The position numbers and the translations under genes were made by a program. Of a DNA stretch of 64,000 bases, positions 20,298 to 28,911 are shown piece after piece; the first letter of the stretch is position 1; every line of letters begins with the position of its first letter. Source of the DNA: Methylothermaceae bacteria B42 (GTDB taxonomy: Bacteria > Pseudomonadota > Gammaproteobacteria > Methylococcales > Methylothermaceae). A model generated the notes under the pieces. The model was not told the origin of the DNA. It did not search any database and saw nothing but the letters and a program-made list of their open reading frames with translations. The stretch is from the NCBI GenBank assembly GCA_001566965.1, contig LSNW01000030.1:1-64000 (forward strand), written 5' to 3'.

Positions 20298-21266
20298 TCA
20301 TGGACGCAGCTTCCACAAAAATCGAGTCACCACCAACCACGCACCCATCATACTGATCAATACGGAAAAAACGAGTACAATCATGGACTCTTTGAAACTC
20401 AGAAATTGCAGCGAATATTGGCTTTGATACAAGTCCGACAACCTCGCCACGGGCCTGCTGAGTGCCTGGTACACTCCCAACGTCCCCAGCAAAGCCAGGA
20501 TGCCACCAATCAAACCCAACCAAAAACCACTATAGAGAAATGGACGGCGAATAAAAGTATGAGTGGCGCCCAGGATTTTCATGATTTCTATCCGCGGGAG
20601 GCGATCTTGCAATTCAAGCCGGATGGTATTGCCGACAATGAGCACCACTCCCAAGCTCAGCAAAACACCGAGTAATAATGCCCCGCGCTGAGCCATGGAA
20701 ATCAATGCCCGAAGCCGCATTAGCCATTGCATATCCCATTGGGCGAATTCTACATTTTCCAGGGCTTGCAATTCCGCCACCAAGGGTTGGATTTTCTCAG
20801 GATCGGCAAAGCCGGGCTTGGGAAGCACCTCTATGACAATCGGTAACGGGTTATCTTCTAGCGCCCCAATGGCTTCACCAAAACCACTACGCCTTTGAAA
20901 TTCTTGCAAGGCTTCCTGCTTATCAATCAACTTAAGCTTGGTAATGGCAGGGTGGGAAGATAGCCGTTTTTCTAATTTTTGAGCCACATCCAGCCCTACC
21001 TGAGGATATAAATACAAGGAAATAGCATAGGTTTCATCAAAACTGCCACTCAAATCCTGTAGATTTTTCAAGGCGAGATAAAACGTTGCCGGCAGAATTA
21101 AAGAAATGGCGATGACAAGCAAGGTCATACCCGTCATCCAGGGACTGCGCCAGAGATCTCCCATGCTGGAGAACAGGGCGTGTCCATGCAGACGAAAATA
21201 ATTTTGCAATTGACCCCGGAACCTGTTTTGCCTTGACCGGCTGGACCCAGCAGAACTGCCCGTCAT
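20298..21266 (-). CDS. ftsX: Cell division protein FtsX
   Basis: Membrane subunit of the FtsEX complex, which couples ATP hydrolysis at the division ring to activation of peptidoglycan hydrolases. The 322-residue protein has the expected layout: cytoplasmic N-terminus, first helix near residues 47-67, a periplasmic domain of about 110 residues, then three more helices in the C-terminal half (permease FtsX domain with the RLELQDRLPRIEIMKILGAT coupling stretch). It overlaps ftsE by 4 bp (ATGA). Confidence 0.94.
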   Translation of the reverse strand: MTGSSAGSSRSRQNRFRGQLQNYFRLHGHALFSSMGDLWRSPWMTGMTLLVIAISLILPATFYLALKNLQDLSGSFDETYAISLYLYPQVGLDVAQKLEKRLSSHPAITKLKLIDKQEALQEFQRRSGFGEAIGALEDNPLPIVIEVLPKPGFADPEKIQPLVAELQALENVEFAQWDMQWLMRLRALISMAQRGALLLGVLLSLGVVLIVGNTIRLELQDRLPRIEIMKILGATHTFIRRPFLYSGFWLGLIGGILALLGTLGVYQALSRPVARLSDLYQSQYSLQFLSFKESMIVLVFSVLISMMGAWLVVTRFLWKLRP

Positions 21267-21916
21267 GATTGCAATCGCCCTTTCTCCAAATGAACAACCC
21301 GGCCCGCAAAACGGGAGACTAGCGCTTCATCGTGACTGGCAATCAAAAAAGTAACACCAAGCTCATTAAATTGCCGGAACATCTGCATGATTTCAATAGA
21401 CAAGTCGGGATCCAGATTGCCGGTGGGCTCATCGGCTAGGATAAGTGGCGGTCGGGTAACGATCGCCCGGGCAATTCCAACCCGTTGTTGTTCACCGCCG
21501 GACAGGGACATGGGGTTGCGTCTTTCAAATCCTGCCAGTCCCACCTTTCCCAAGGCCGCCCGGGTGCGCCGGGCAATTTCCCGGGAATCGAAGCCGGAAA
21601 TTATCAGCGGCAAGGCGACATTATCGAATACGGTGCAATCGTGGAGCAGGCGGTAATCCTGGAATATCAAGCCGATCTTGCGCCGGAAATAGGGAATTTT
21701 CCTATCAGGCAAATGGACCAGGTTGCGTCCATTTAAAGAAATATTGCCGCGGCTCGGACGTTCTATCAGCGCCGCCAAACGCAGCAAGGTGCTTTTGCCG
21801 GCGCCGGAGTGGCCAGTGATAAAAACCATCTCCCCGCGCTCGACCCCAAAGCTCACGTGGCTAAGCGCGTCACCACTATCGGGATAATGTTTACAAACAT
21901 CGTCGAACTGAAGCAC
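21263..21916 (-). CDS. ftsE: Cell division ATP-binding protein FtsE
   Basis: ATPase subunit of FtsEX. Walker [10 protein letters not shown] near residue 36, signature LSGGEQQRV, Walker [12 protein letters not shown] and the switch His in LIASHDEAL are all present in the 217-residue chain. The start is GTG at 21916, six bases after the stop of the CtaA-FtsY gene, so the fused gene, ftsE and ftsX are one transcription unit. Confidence 0.95.
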   Translation of the reverse strand: MLQFDDVCKHYPDSGDALSHVSFGVERGEMVFITGHSGAGKSTLLRLAALIERPSRGNISLNGRNLVHLPDRKIPYFRRKIGLIFQDYRLLHDCTVFDNVALPLIISGFDSREIARRTRAALGKVGLAGFERRNPMSLSGGEQQRVGIARAIVTRPPLILADEPTGNLDPDLSIEIMQMFRQFNELGVTFLIASHDEALVSRFAGRVVHLEKGRLQS

Positions 21917-21922
21917 GCCCGC

Positions 21923-23956
21923 TCAGTGCACCACCTTGGGTTGTTCGGAAAACAAGGCATCGACAAACGCCTGGGCATTAAATTCCTGTAAATCTTCCAT
22001 CCCTTCCCCAATGCCGATAAAGCGGATTGGAATAGCGTAACGCTTGGCCAGGGCGAAGATAACGCCACCCTTGGCGGTGCCATCCAGCTTTGTCAAGGCA
22101 ATGCCCGTGACACCCACGGCCTGATTGAATTGATCGGCCTGCGCCAAAGCGTTTTGCCCGGTAGTGGCATCCAGCACCAACAGTACCTCATGGGGAGCGG
22201 TGGGGTCCAGTTTCGCCAGGATGCGCTTGATTTTACTCAGCTCCTCCATGAGATTGGACTTGGTATGCAAGCGGCCCGCGGTATCGGCAATGAGCACGTC
22301 AATACCCCGCGCCTTGGCGGATTGCAATGCATCGTATACAACCGAAGCAGAATCCGCGCCCATATCCTGGGCAACCACCGGCACGCCGTTGCGTTCCCCC
22401 CAAACCTTCAACTGCTCCACCGCAGCGGCGCGGAATGTATCGCCGGCGGCCAGCATGACACTGAGCCCTTGCTGTTTCAGCCGGTGGGCCAGTTTGCCAA
22501 TGGTCGTGGTCTTCCCCACGCCGTTAACGCCAACCACCAAAATGACAAAGGGCTTGCGGGTGAGATCGATTTCCAACGGTTTGCTGCAGGGTTGAAGAAT
22601 TTCCTTGAGGGTGTCGCGCAGCGCTGCCATGACATCATCGTCATACCGGTCGCCCTCTTGGCGCAGTTTTTCCTGCAAACGGGAGACAATCTCCTGGGTT
22701 GCCTCGACACCCACATCGGCCATGAGAAGCTGGTTTTCAATTTCTTCCACCAGATCTTCATCCAGCGCGTGTTTTCCTAACGGCAAGCTGGCCAGAAAGC
22801 CCGTCAACCCTTGGCGGGTTTTACCCAGACCGGATTTCAATCGCTCAAACAGCGTCTCCGGCGGCGGAGGTTGAGGAATTTCAACGGCTGGCGGAACTTC
22901 AGGCGGCAGTCCGGCTTTTTCGGGAGGCGGTGTAATTTGTGCTTCTACCGCCTCTTGCGGCAGGGTAATGGATGCAGGAACATGACTCAAAAAGAAAGTG
23001 ACTGCGGTGACCGTCATGAGTAACAGTGCCGCGACGATACTATGCGCCACCGCCAAAGGAACGGGCATTTGCTTGATTACCAAGGCCATCCCTAAGGTAA
23101 TGACCACGAGTAATAGGAAATTGATCAACAGGCCTAATTTGCTTAAATGAGGCACCTTGGGATTGGAGCTGATGCTGATGCCGAGAAAAAATAACGCTAA
23201 AAAGGTGACCACCGCTCCCAACCGGTGAACCCAATGAATGGCCACCCGGGCGTTACTGTCTGGCAAAGCCCAGGCTTCAAGCCCTCCGCCCCAATATTGC
23301 CAGAAGCCAAATGCATTTTTGTAATCCGCCTCGGGCCACCATGATCCCTGGCAAGTGGGAAAATCCGGGCAGGCCAACCCGGCATAATTGGCGCTAACCC
23401 ATCCGCCCAAGGCAATTTGGATGAATAATATCCAGAAACAAAAAGACCCATACCGTCTTAATCCTTTCAATGAATCTGGCGCCTTGATAAAGGAAGGAAA
23501 AGAGGCCAGGTAAATCCGCAAAGATGTCACGGCAATCAGCATTGCCAAAAGCAAATGGGCGATCACTATTTCCGGGCGCAAGTGGGCCGCGATCAACCCG
23601 CTGCCAACAGCCGCCTGAAGCCCATAAAGCAGCAACAGCAAGCCGCTCCACTTCAGGGCTTTTCCCCGCTCTTTCCGGGCAAAGGACAAGCCAAACAGCA
23701 ACGCTACCGAAAACCCAAGCAGAAAAGCCAGGTAACGGTGACCCATTTGTGCCTTGGCCTTAACGGCATCGAAAATAACGCCGGGGAAAGCCCTTTGAGC
23801 CTCATCAGGCAACACATCGGGCACCCGCCATTGACCAAAGCAAGTAGGCCAATCAGGACAACTCAGCCCTGATCCTGTTGCCCTGACGTAGACTCCAGAG
23901 GCCAATACCAACAAAGCTAATAGAATAGTGAAAAGTGCGAGTTTTCTGTACCACAT
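21923..23956 (-). CDS. Fusion of heme A synthase (CtaA/COX15) and SRP receptor FtsY
   Basis: One uninterrupted frame of 677 residues from ATG 23956 (GGAA ribosome site; a TTG at 23983 would add nine). Residues about 1-325 are a complete eight-helix COX15/CtaA domain, which turns heme O into heme A: the repeated CPDWPTC and CPDFPTC motifs (Cys33/39 and 196/202) and heme-ligand histidines at about 73, 134, 244 and 305 are present. A Pro/Glu-rich linker (about 328-367; 22856-22978) follows. Residues 368-677 are a full FtsY NG domain: N-domain helices, P-loop GVNGVGKTTT (476-485), DTFRAAAVEQL, DTAGR (558-562), TKLDGTAKGG (622). The acidic N-terminal A domain of a normal FtsY is missing or reduced to the linker. 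ftsE and ftsX follow, as they do ftsY elsewhere; the oxidase assembly genes precede. Possible internal starts (ATG at full-frame residue 323, or TTG nine codons later) could yield a separate FtsY. Confidence 0.9.
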   Translation of the reverse strand: MWYRKLALFTILLALLVLASGVYVRATGSGLSCPDWPTCFGQWRVPDVLPDEAQRAFPGVIFDAVKAKAQMGHRYLAFLLGFSVALLFGLSFARKERGKALKWSGLLLLLYGLQAAVGSGLIAAHLRPEIVIAHLLLAMLIAVTSLRIYLASFPSFIKAPDSLKGLRRYGSFCFWILFIQIALGGWVSANYAGLACPDFPTCQGSWWPEADYKNAFGFWQYWGGGLEAWALPDSNARVAIHWVHRLGAVVTFLALFFLGISISSNPKVPHLSKLGLLINFLLLVVITLGMALVIKQMPVPLAVAHSIVAALLLMTVTAVTFFLSHVPASITLPQEAVEAQITPPPEKAGLPPEVPPAVEIPQPPPPETLFERLKSGLGKTRQGLTGFLASLPLGKHALDEDLVEEIENQLLMADVGVEATQEIVSRLQEKLRQEGDRYDDDVMAALRDTLKEILQPCSKPLEIDLTRKPFVILVVGVNGVGKTTTIGKLAHRLKQQGLSVMLAAGDTFRAAAVEQLKVWGERNGVPVVAQDMGADSASVVYDALQSAKARGIDVLIADTAGRLHTKSNLMEELSKIKRILAKLDPTAPHEVLLVLDATTGQNALAQADQFNQAVGVTGIALTKLDGTAKGGVIFALAKRYAIPIRFIGIGEGMEDLQEFNAQAFVDALFSEQPKVVH

Positions 23957-23979
23957 ATTGTTATTTTCCGGGAAGGCCT

Positions 23980-24591
23980 TCAACCGATTCTGGATGCCCG
24001 AAGCAAGCGCCTCATATCGCGATATACTCCATAAGGGTCGAACCCAGAATCATACCACATCATCAGGTTACCCAAGGGGTCCATCAATATCAGCTGGTCT
24101 CCCCGCAAAGGGGTATGAATGACTTCTTTTTCCAGTTGCTTCAAAAAAGAAGACGGGACTTGCGCGAGGTAAAGGGTTTCATCTTTCGCGAGCATTTGTT
24201 TGATTTGTTTTGATAGATCCACATCCCGTGACCAGACTGCCAAACGCTTGACCCGAAAAAGATCTTTACTGAACAAAAGCAACAATTTTCTGGTATTGGC
24301 GATATTTTCCTTGCACGCCCTGTCACAGTCACCGGGAATGACATGAATCATCACCCAGCGCCCTTTAATTTGCTTCAGCGGGCTTACGCCTTGCAGGGAC
24401 GCCGGTTTAAAAACGTCGTAATTGACCGGAATTGGCGGTGTAATCAAATTGCCTTGATTGCCCCGCTTGGTCAGCAAATCGGGATGGGAATAGAAATACC
24501 ATGCCGCTACCATGGGAAGCGCCCCTACCGCGACAATCAACCAAAAAATCCAATTTTGGCCCTTCTCGGCGCTTTTTTCAGTCAAATTCAT
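23980..24591 (-). CDS. Membrane-anchored protein of the oxidase cluster
   Basis: A 203-residue protein with one N-terminal membrane helix (IFWLIVAVGALPMVAAWYF) and an outer domain that looks thioredoxin-like: IKGRWVMIHVIPGDCDRACKENI has two Cys in a C-x3-C arrangement, as in SCO-type assembly factors, and ends with a DPLGNLMMWY strand. Proteins of this kind stand between SURF1 and ctaA in many proteobacterial oxidase clusters and are generally unnamed. The ATG at 24591 overlaps the SURF1 stop (ATGA). A role in copper delivery or oxidase assembly is inferred from context. Confidence 0.75.
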   Translation of the reverse strand: MNLTEKSAEKGQNWIFWLIVAVGALPMVAAWYFYSHPDLLTKRGNQGNLITPPIPVNYDVFKPASLQGVSPLKQIKGRWVMIHVIPGDCDRACKENIANTRKLLLLFSKDLFRVKRLAVWSRDVDLSKQIKQMLAKDETLYLAQVPSSFLKQLEKEVIHTPLRGDQLILMDPLGNLMMWYDSGFDPYGVYRDMRRLLRASRIG

Positions 24592-25325
24592 CTCCAGTTG
24601 TCTTGATTTCGTGCTCGTTTCAAGCCATGCCACACCCATAGTCCAAGCGCGATGACGGCAAAAGTAAACCATTGTAGTGCATAGGCGGTATGTCTTTCAG
24701 GCTTGATGTGAGACAACGCCCACTCTCGCACATAGCCCTCAGGGAGGGTCGGATCCATCAAAATTTGATAGGGTAATACCGGCTTCCCAAGCTTTTTGGA
24801 GACTACCTTCGGATCCAGCTGTTGAACTACCGCCGGCCAGGTTTCCGTAGGCACATCCATGCCCTTTAATGTCATGCCGTATTGTGGAAAATGATCGACA
24901 ATCCCCCGCACGGTTACTGGATGGCGGGCAATTTCGATTCGGGGCAGTTGCCGCCGGTCGGGCGAAGCGGGTACCCAACCGCGGTTTACCAAGATCACTT
25001 GATTTCTTCCCTGTATTTCGAGCGGCGTTAAGACCTCATATCCCACCTTTCCTTGATGCATTCGGTAATCCAGTAGAAATTGATGATGGGGATCCCATTT
25101 ACCGCTCACAATCACCGGCCGGTAACGCAACGAATCAATCGATAATTGGTTACCGTCAAGACGAATTTCGGCAGCTTGTGCTTGCCGTTCCCGCTGATCC
25201 AATAAGGCCTGTTTTTCTTCTGATCGACGTAACTGCCATAAGCCCAAAGTAAGGAACGAAGCAAGAGCCATCAAAGTCAAAATGGTAAGCAGCCATTGTG
25301 GTTTAAAATAGGCTGATATTTTCAT
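24588..25325 (-). CDS. SURF1 family cytochrome oxidase assembly protein
   Basis: A 245-residue protein with the SURF1 layout: N-terminal helix followed by LGLWQLRRSEEK, a large outer domain with NRGWVP near the middle, and a C-terminal helix (LQWFTFAVIALGLWVWHGL). SURF1 proteins help to insert heme A into subunit I. I prefer the ATG at 25325; a TTG 27 bases upstream is possible. The start lies only 35 bp from that of a divergent gene, so its promoter must lie within that gene. Confidence 0.88.
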   Translation of the reverse strand: MKISAYFKPQWLLTILTLMALASFLTLGLWQLRRSEEKQALLDQRERQAQAAEIRLDGNQLSIDSLRYRPVIVSGKWDPHHQFLLDYRMHQGKVGYEVLTPLEIQGRNQVILVNRGWVPASPDRRQLPRIEIARHPVTVRGIVDHFPQYGMTLKGMDVPTETWPAVVQQLDPKVVSKKLGKPVLPYQILMDPTLPEGYVREWALSHIKPERHTAYALQWFTFAVIALGLWVWHGLKRARNQDNWR

Positions 25326-25360
25326 CCCAATATTTTTACACCAACGATTCAAGGAAACTT

Positions 25361-25642
25361 ATGCTAATTAAACTGCTCGTCATTGCAGCCTTTATCGGTA
25401 TCGTTATCAGCCTGGGCTCAGCCCTTTACTATCTTCTCCACGATAAAAGCCGTTCTCCCCGTACCGTTAAAGCCCTGACCACACGTATCTCCCTTTCCAT
25501 AGCATTGTTCTTTTTTCTTCTATTTGCCGCCAGCATGGGATGGATCAAACCCCATGGCCTCAACCCACATCAGCCCGCACAAAAAAAGGCGCTACCCAGT
25601 AGCGCCTTTCCGAACCAGAACCAACCTGTTCAGAGCCAGTAA
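25361..25642 (+). CDS. Twin transmembrane protein (DUF2909-like)
   Basis: A 93-residue protein with two helices (residues 3-26 and 46-62) separated by a basic loop (HDKSRSPRTVKALTTR). This is the pattern of the small DUF2909 proteins that lie divergent from SURF1 in oxidase clusters. Ribosome site AAGGAA. The last 20 or so residues overlap a terminator and are probably not part of the conserved fold. Confidence 0.7.
   Translation: MLIKLLVIAAFIGIVISLGSALYYLLHDKSRSPRTVKALTTRISLSIALFFFLLFAASMGWIKPHGLNPHQPAQKKALPSSAFPNQNQPVQSQ
25585..25609 (-). terminator. Terminator of the coxBAGC operon, inside the DUF2909 gene
   Basis: An 11-bp stem (25585-25595 and 25599-25609) with a 3-base loop is followed on the minus strand by at least five further Ts (A-run from 25581). 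It sits 20 bp after the coxC stop but within the coding end of the convergent DUF2909 gene. Confidence 0.8.
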
Positions 25643-26505
25643 ACAAAAATAAACAGTCCCAGCCAAACCACGTCAACAAAATGCCAATACCACGCGGCAG
25701 CCTCAAAGGCAAAGTGATGCTTAGCATCAAAATGGCCTTGCAGCGCCCGAAGTAGCACCACCGTCAGAAAAATAGCGCCGATGGTCACATGCATGCCATG
25801 GAAACCGGTTAACATGAAAAAGGTCGAACCGTAAATCCCAGCACCCAAGGTCAATCCCATTTCCGTGTAGGCGTGATAATACTCATAAGCCTGCAAGCCT
25901 ACGAACAAGAACCCTAATGCGATTGTGGCAATCAAGCCTTTGATCAATTGGGAGCGGTTATCTTTTAAAAGTCCCCAGTGGGCCCACGTCACTGTCGCGC
26001 CGCTGGTCAACAATATCAGCGTATTGAGCGCCGGAATGCCCCAAGCTTCCATCGGTTCAAATTCACCCCCTACATGGGCAGGACCATTGGTGGGCCATGC
26101 GGGAGAAAAATCAGGCCATAGAAATTGGCCGGTGTACTCGCCCACGCCTGTGGTTCCATCTCCCCCCAACCAGGGTACTGCGTACATCCGGACGTAAAAC
26201 AACGAGCCAAAAAAGGCAGCGAAAAACATGACCTCTGAAGCGATAAACCAAATCATTCCCCAGCGGAACGATCTCTCCACTTGTTCATCGTAAATGCCGG
26301 AAAGCCCCTCTTTGATGACCTCGCCAAACCAACCAAACATCATGCCTACGATGGTAAGCGCCCCCAGCACCATAAAAAAACCACCAGCACTTACACCAAT
26401 GAGCTTGGTCGCAAAACCCCCAAGCATAAGAAACAAGCCAATCGAACCAAAAATTGGCCATTTGGCTTGGTGAGGAATATAGTAAGAACCGCTTGCAGAT
26501 GACAT
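25630..26505 (-). CDS. coxC: Cytochrome c oxidase subunit III
   Basis: A 291-residue subunit III with seven membrane helices; the family signature around FHGMHVTIGAIFL and AAAWYWHFVDVVWLGLF is clear. It stabilises the catalytic subunit and the proton-uptake path. Fourth structural/assembly gene in the order coxB-coxA-(small)-ctaG-coxC. Confidence 0.96.
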   Translation of the reverse strand: MSSASGSYYIPHQAKWPIFGSIGLFLMLGGFATKLIGVSAGGFFMVLGALTIVGMMFGWFGEVIKEGLSGIYDEQVERSFRWGMIWFIASEVMFFAAFFGSLFYVRMYAVPWLGGDGTTGVGEYTGQFLWPDFSPAWPTNGPAHVGGEFEPMEAWGIPALNTLILLTSGATVTWAHWGLLKDNRSQLIKGLIATIALGFLFVGLQAYEYYHAYTEMGLTLGAGIYGSTFFMLTGFHGMHVTIGAIFLTVVLLRALQGHFDAKHHFAFEAAAWYWHFVDVVWLGLFIFVYWL

Positions 26506-26528
26506 AATTCTCCCCTTCCTGAAATAAT

Positions 26529-27092
26529 TTAGTTTTGTGATTTCTTCATTTTCGCTGTCACATCAAAAAGTGTATAGGACAGCGTCATATCGTGAACATT
26601 GTCTGGCAGTCTCGGCTCGACCACAAACCGAACCGGCATTTCCTTCTCTTCTCCAGGGCCAAACCATTGTTCGGTGAAGCAAAAACACTCGGTCTTTTTG
26701 AGGTACTCGCTGATGTACCCAGGATCAACACTATAGACGGCACGAATAACCCTGGGCTGATCCGTCAGATTCTTGGCACGAAAAATAACCGTGTGATATT
26801 CCCCCGGGTGTATTTTGATCTTTGCCTTCTCCGCTTCGAATAGGAAAGGCGCATTTCCATTGACCGAGGTAATCATTTCAAAGGAAACCTGGCGACTCAA
26901 ATCCGGCTGGAAAACCAATGCATCGTCAGTTTTGACAGCGTCGGTAGTCACCTGATTGACACCGGCAATCTGGCAAAAAACGTTATAGAGGGGCACCAGC
27001 GCGAATCCAAACCCGAACATCCCGATGACAATTAAAAACATCCAAAGGGCCAGGCGGCTATTTTTTTGCTCCTGAATGGGTTGACTGCTCAT
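26529..27092 (-). CDS. ctaG: Cytochrome oxidase copper assembly protein CtaG/Cox11
   Basis: Delivers copper to the CuB site of subunit I. The 187-residue protein has an N-terminal membrane helix (LALWMFLIVIGMFGFGFALVPLY), a beta-sandwich domain outside, and the copper-binding motif ECFCFTEQ. The start codon follows directly on the stop of the 32-residue gene (TAG ATG). Confidence 0.95.
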   Translation of the reverse strand: MSSQPIQEQKNSRLALWMFLIVIGMFGFGFALVPLYNVFCQIAGVNQVTTDAVKTDDALVFQPDLSRQVSFEMITSVNGNAPFLFEAEKAKIKIHPGEYHTVIFRAKNLTDQPRVIRAVYSVDPGYISEYLKKTECFCFTEQWFGPGEEKEMPVRFVVEPRLPDNVHDMTLSYTLFDVTAKMKKSQN

Positions 27093-27191
27093 CTATTGCC
27101 TCAACAAGTACAAAATGGACATGATATAGAAAAAAATCGCCAATAACCCCAATGCCAATGCTAGAAAAATATTCTTTTTTCGCTTTTCCAT
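27093..27191 (-). CDS. Cytochrome oxidase small assembly protein (32 residues)
   Basis: A tiny gene between coxA and ctaG. It encodes MEKRKKNIFLALALGLLAIF followed by FYIMSILYLLRQ: a basic start and one membrane helix. Proteins of this size and shape at this place are known in proteobacterial oxidase clusters as small assembly proteins. The stop abuts the ctaG start, so translation is probably coupled. Confidence 0.75.
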   Translation of the reverse strand: MEKRKKNIFLALALGLLAIFFYIMSILYLLRQ

Positions 27192-27217
27192 CGTTAGGAA
27201 TCACCGCCGCCCTTTAA

Positions 27218-27244
27218 GAGGGTGTCGCAAAAGCCGACACCCTC
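27218..27244 (-). terminator. Hairpin between coxA and the small assembly gene
   Basis: A perfect 10-bp stem GAGGGTGTCG/CGACACCCTC (27218-27227 and 27235-27244). No T-run follows on the minus strand, so it more likely lowers read-through or protects the coxBA message than stops transcription fully. Confidence 0.5.
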
Positions 27245-27275
27245 CTTAACAGAGAGGCGACATGCACCTATAACC

Positions 27276-28874
27276 TTAATCTCTTTCCTTTATTTCGATG
27301 CCTTCAAAGGAATGGTGATAGGGTGGTGGCGAAGCAAGGTTCCACTCTAATCCGTGATCCTTAGCACCTTCCCAAACTTCTCCATCCACTTTTTCCCCTT
27401 CACCCCGGATAGCTTTCCAGACGATGTAACCCAATAACAATTGAGTAACGCCAAAGATAAAGCCACCCACCGAAGACAAAGCGTTGAATTCCGTAAATTG
27501 AACCGCATAGTCGGGAATCCGCCGGGGCATGCCGGCCAGTCCAACAAAATGCTGGGGCATGAATAACACATTCATAGAGATAAAAGACAGCCAGAAGTGC
27601 AACTTGCCCAGTTTTTCGTCGTACATGACGCCGGTCCATTTGGGCAGCCAATAGAACAACCCGGCAAAGATGCCGAAGACACCGCCACCAACTAACACGT
27701 AATGGAAATGGGCTACGATGAAATAGGAATCATGGTACTGAAAGTCGGCGGGTGCCTGGGACATCATGATCCCCGTAAAGCCGCCCAGCACGAACAAAAC
27801 CAGAAATCCCAAGGCATTCAGCATTGGGGTTTCAAAGGTCATCGATCCCTTCCACATAGTAGCCAGCCAATTGAATACCTTCACCCCGGTGGGCACTGCA
27901 ATCAGCATGGTGGCGTACATGAAGTAAAGCTCAGCAGCCACCGGCATTCCCACAGTGAATTGGTGATGGGCCCATACGATGAAGGACAGGAAAGCAATCA
28001 CACAGGTGGCATATACCATTGAGTTATGCCCAAAAAGTTTCTTGCGGGAAAAGGTGGGAATCACCGCGGAAATGATACCGAAAGCAGGGAGAATAATAAT
28101 GTAAACCTCGGGATGACCGAAAAACCAGAACAAATGCTGGTAAAGGACAGGATCTCCACCCCCTGCTGGATTAAAAAAGCTGGTGTCGAAAAACTTATCC
28201 GTCAACAACATGGTTACTGCGCCCGCAAACACTGGCATCACCAGAATCAGCAAAAATGCCGTCACCAGCCAGGTCCAGCAGAACATGGGCATCTTCATCA
28301 TTGTCATGCCCGGCGCGCGCATATTGAAGATAGTGACAATGATATTAATAGCAGCCAAGATCGACGACATCCCCAACAGATGCACGGTAAAAATGGTGAA
28401 TGGCAATGCATCACCCGTCTGCAATACCAATGGCGGATACAAGGTCCACCCAGCCGCAGCCGCGCCCCCCTCCATAAACAAAGTAGCCACCAACAAGGTT
28501 GCCGCGAAAGGCAACAACCAGAAACTCCAGTTGTTAAGCCTAGGCAACGCCATATCCGGTGCCCCGATCATCATTGGGATCATCCAGTTGGCAAATCCCG
28601 CGAAAGCGGGCATTACCGCGCCAAACACCATGATCAAGGCGTGCAGGGTGGTCATTTGGTTGAAAAAGTGGGGATCGACGAATTGCAATCCAGGCTCGAA
28701 CAATTCCGCCCGGATAATCAACGCCATGGCGCCACCGACGATAAACATGATAAAGGCAAATGACAGGTATAACGTGCCAATGTCCTTGTGATTCGTCGTC
28801 GTTACCCAGCGCAACCACCCCTTGGCGGGACCATGTTCATGATGGGTATCGTGGGTATCAGCTACTGTTGCCAT
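27276..28874 (-). CDS. coxA: Cytochrome c oxidase subunit I
   Basis: The catalytic subunit of an aa3-type oxidase, 532 residues with 12 helices. The binuclear-centre stretch FWFFGHPEVYIIILPAFG (His-Tyr cross-link), the HH pair in VWAHHQFTVGM, and the heme ligands in VGGGVFG-neighbouring DSYFIVAHFHYVL are present, as is THALIMVFG-type TLHALIMVFG near the N-terminus. The Glu of the D-channel would fall in the HPEVY segment (type A). Confidence 0.97.
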   Translation of the reverse strand: MATVADTHDTHHEHGPAKGWLRWVTTTNHKDIGTLYLSFAFIMFIVGGAMALIIRAELFEPGLQFVDPHFFNQMTTLHALIMVFGAVMPAFAGFANWMIPMMIGAPDMALPRLNNWSFWLLPFAATLLVATLFMEGGAAAAGWTLYPPLVLQTGDALPFTIFTVHLLGMSSILAAINIIVTIFNMRAPGMTMMKMPMFCWTWLVTAFLLILVMPVFAGAVTMLLTDKFFDTSFFNPAGGGDPVLYQHLFWFFGHPEVYIIILPAFGIISAVIPTFSRKKLFGHNSMVYATCVIAFLSFIVWAHHQFTVGMPVAAELYFMYATMLIAVPTGVKVFNWLATMWKGSMTFETPMLNALGFLVLFVLGGFTGIMMSQAPADFQYHDSYFIVAHFHYVLVGGGVFGIFAGLFYWLPKWTGVMYDEKLGKLHFWLSFISMNVLFMPQHFVGLAGMPRRIPDYAVQFTEFNALSSVGGFIFGVTQLLLGYIVWKAIRGEGEKVDGEVWEGAKDHGLEWNLASPPPYHHSFEGIEIKERD

Positions 28875-28911
28875 TTTCTTCGCACCTCACAACAAGTTTT
28901 ATAAAATTCTG

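Noticed and set aside
28026-28791. Two long plus-strand frames (245 and 202 residues) opposite coxA
   Set aside because: Low-complexity sequence on the antisense of a conserved oxidase gene; no start signals.
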